NCBI GenBank assembly: GCA_937906975.1
Contig: CALCUN010000204.1
Coordinates: forward strand, 1 to 7,089
Source of the DNA: an uncultured Bacteroidales bacterium
GTDB lineage: Bacteria > Bacteroidota > Bacteroidia > Bacteroidales > P3
DNA length: 7,089 nucleotides
Reading direction: 5' to 3'
The notes beneath the pieces are model-generated. The model was not told the DNA's origin, made no database searches, and saw nothing but the letters and a program-made list of their open reading frames with translations. Shown here in pieces: positions 7,018 to 7,089 of the stretch. Position 1 is the stretch's first letter; each line of letters opens with the position of its first letter. The translations under genes and the position numbers were made by a program.

Positions 7018-7089
7018 CTATTGATTTGGATTATTTTGCATAACTAACGCAGCGACTATGTATGCTAATATTCCTGCGCCTCCGCAAAG
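7018..7089 (-). CDS. C-terminal end of a probable PspC-domain membrane protein (partial)
   Basis: An open frame enters from the right edge and stops at TAG (7018-7020). The 23 visible residues include GGAGILAYIVAALVM, a glycine-rich hydrophobic membrane segment, and end in NNPNQ. The pattern resembles the end of PspC domains (GxGxxxYxxxxxxMP followed by a short polar tail), which are small inner-membrane proteins related to the phage-shock response. The gene is convergent with the GH95 gene, with 21 bp between the two stops. The assignment rests on a short stretch, so another small membrane protein is possible. Confidence 0.5.
   Translation of the reverse strand, partial: LCGGAGILAYIVAALVMQNNPNQ

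Overview
The window looks like an AT-rich member of the Bacteroidota, probably Bacteroidales. Three signs agree: promoters of the form TTG-N19/20-TAnnTTTG before the genes, a 47-bp CRISPR repeat of the kind found with Bacteroidota type II-C systems, and a secreted GH95 glycosidase. No cas gene is present; cas1, cas2 and cas9 would have to lie beyond the left edge or elsewhere.

Layout. (1) Positions 1-2657 hold a large CRISPR array: 35 repeats of 47 bp (the last truncated), 34 complete spacers of 29-30 nt, and the end of one more spacer at the left edge. (2) Positions 2658-4181 hold a minus-strand AAA_14/DUF4143 ATPase gene with its own promoter and three tandem 22-23 bp repeats upstream. (3) Positions 4182-4293 hold two more copies of the same CRISPR repeat around one 30-nt spacer. 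The ATPase unit therefore sits inside the array and has split it 35+2. (4) Positions 4294-4581 are non-coding apart from a minus-strand promoter-hairpin-terminator unit that looks like a small RNA gene, a decayed CRISPR-repeat half, and the promoter of the next gene. (5) Positions 4582-6996 encode a complete, signal-peptide-bearing GH95 alpha-L-fucosidase. (6) Positions 7018-7089 hold the last 23 codons and stop of a convergent minus-strand gene, probably a PspC-domain membrane protein.

How the parts fit. Read on the minus strand, every intact repeat contains a canonical Bacteroidota promoter pointing into the next spacer. The array is thus probably transcribed right to left from many internal starts, as in other type II-C systems. 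The ATPase gene has the same orientation. The repeat on its right points a promoter at it, and its transcript would run into the array with no visible terminator. Two spacers, 539 bp apart, are synonymous versions of the same coding segment, which suggests repeated sampling of one locus in diverging phages. A block of four repeats with three shared substitutions marks a recombination or array-mixing event. The GH95 and PspC-like genes appear functionally unrelated to the array.
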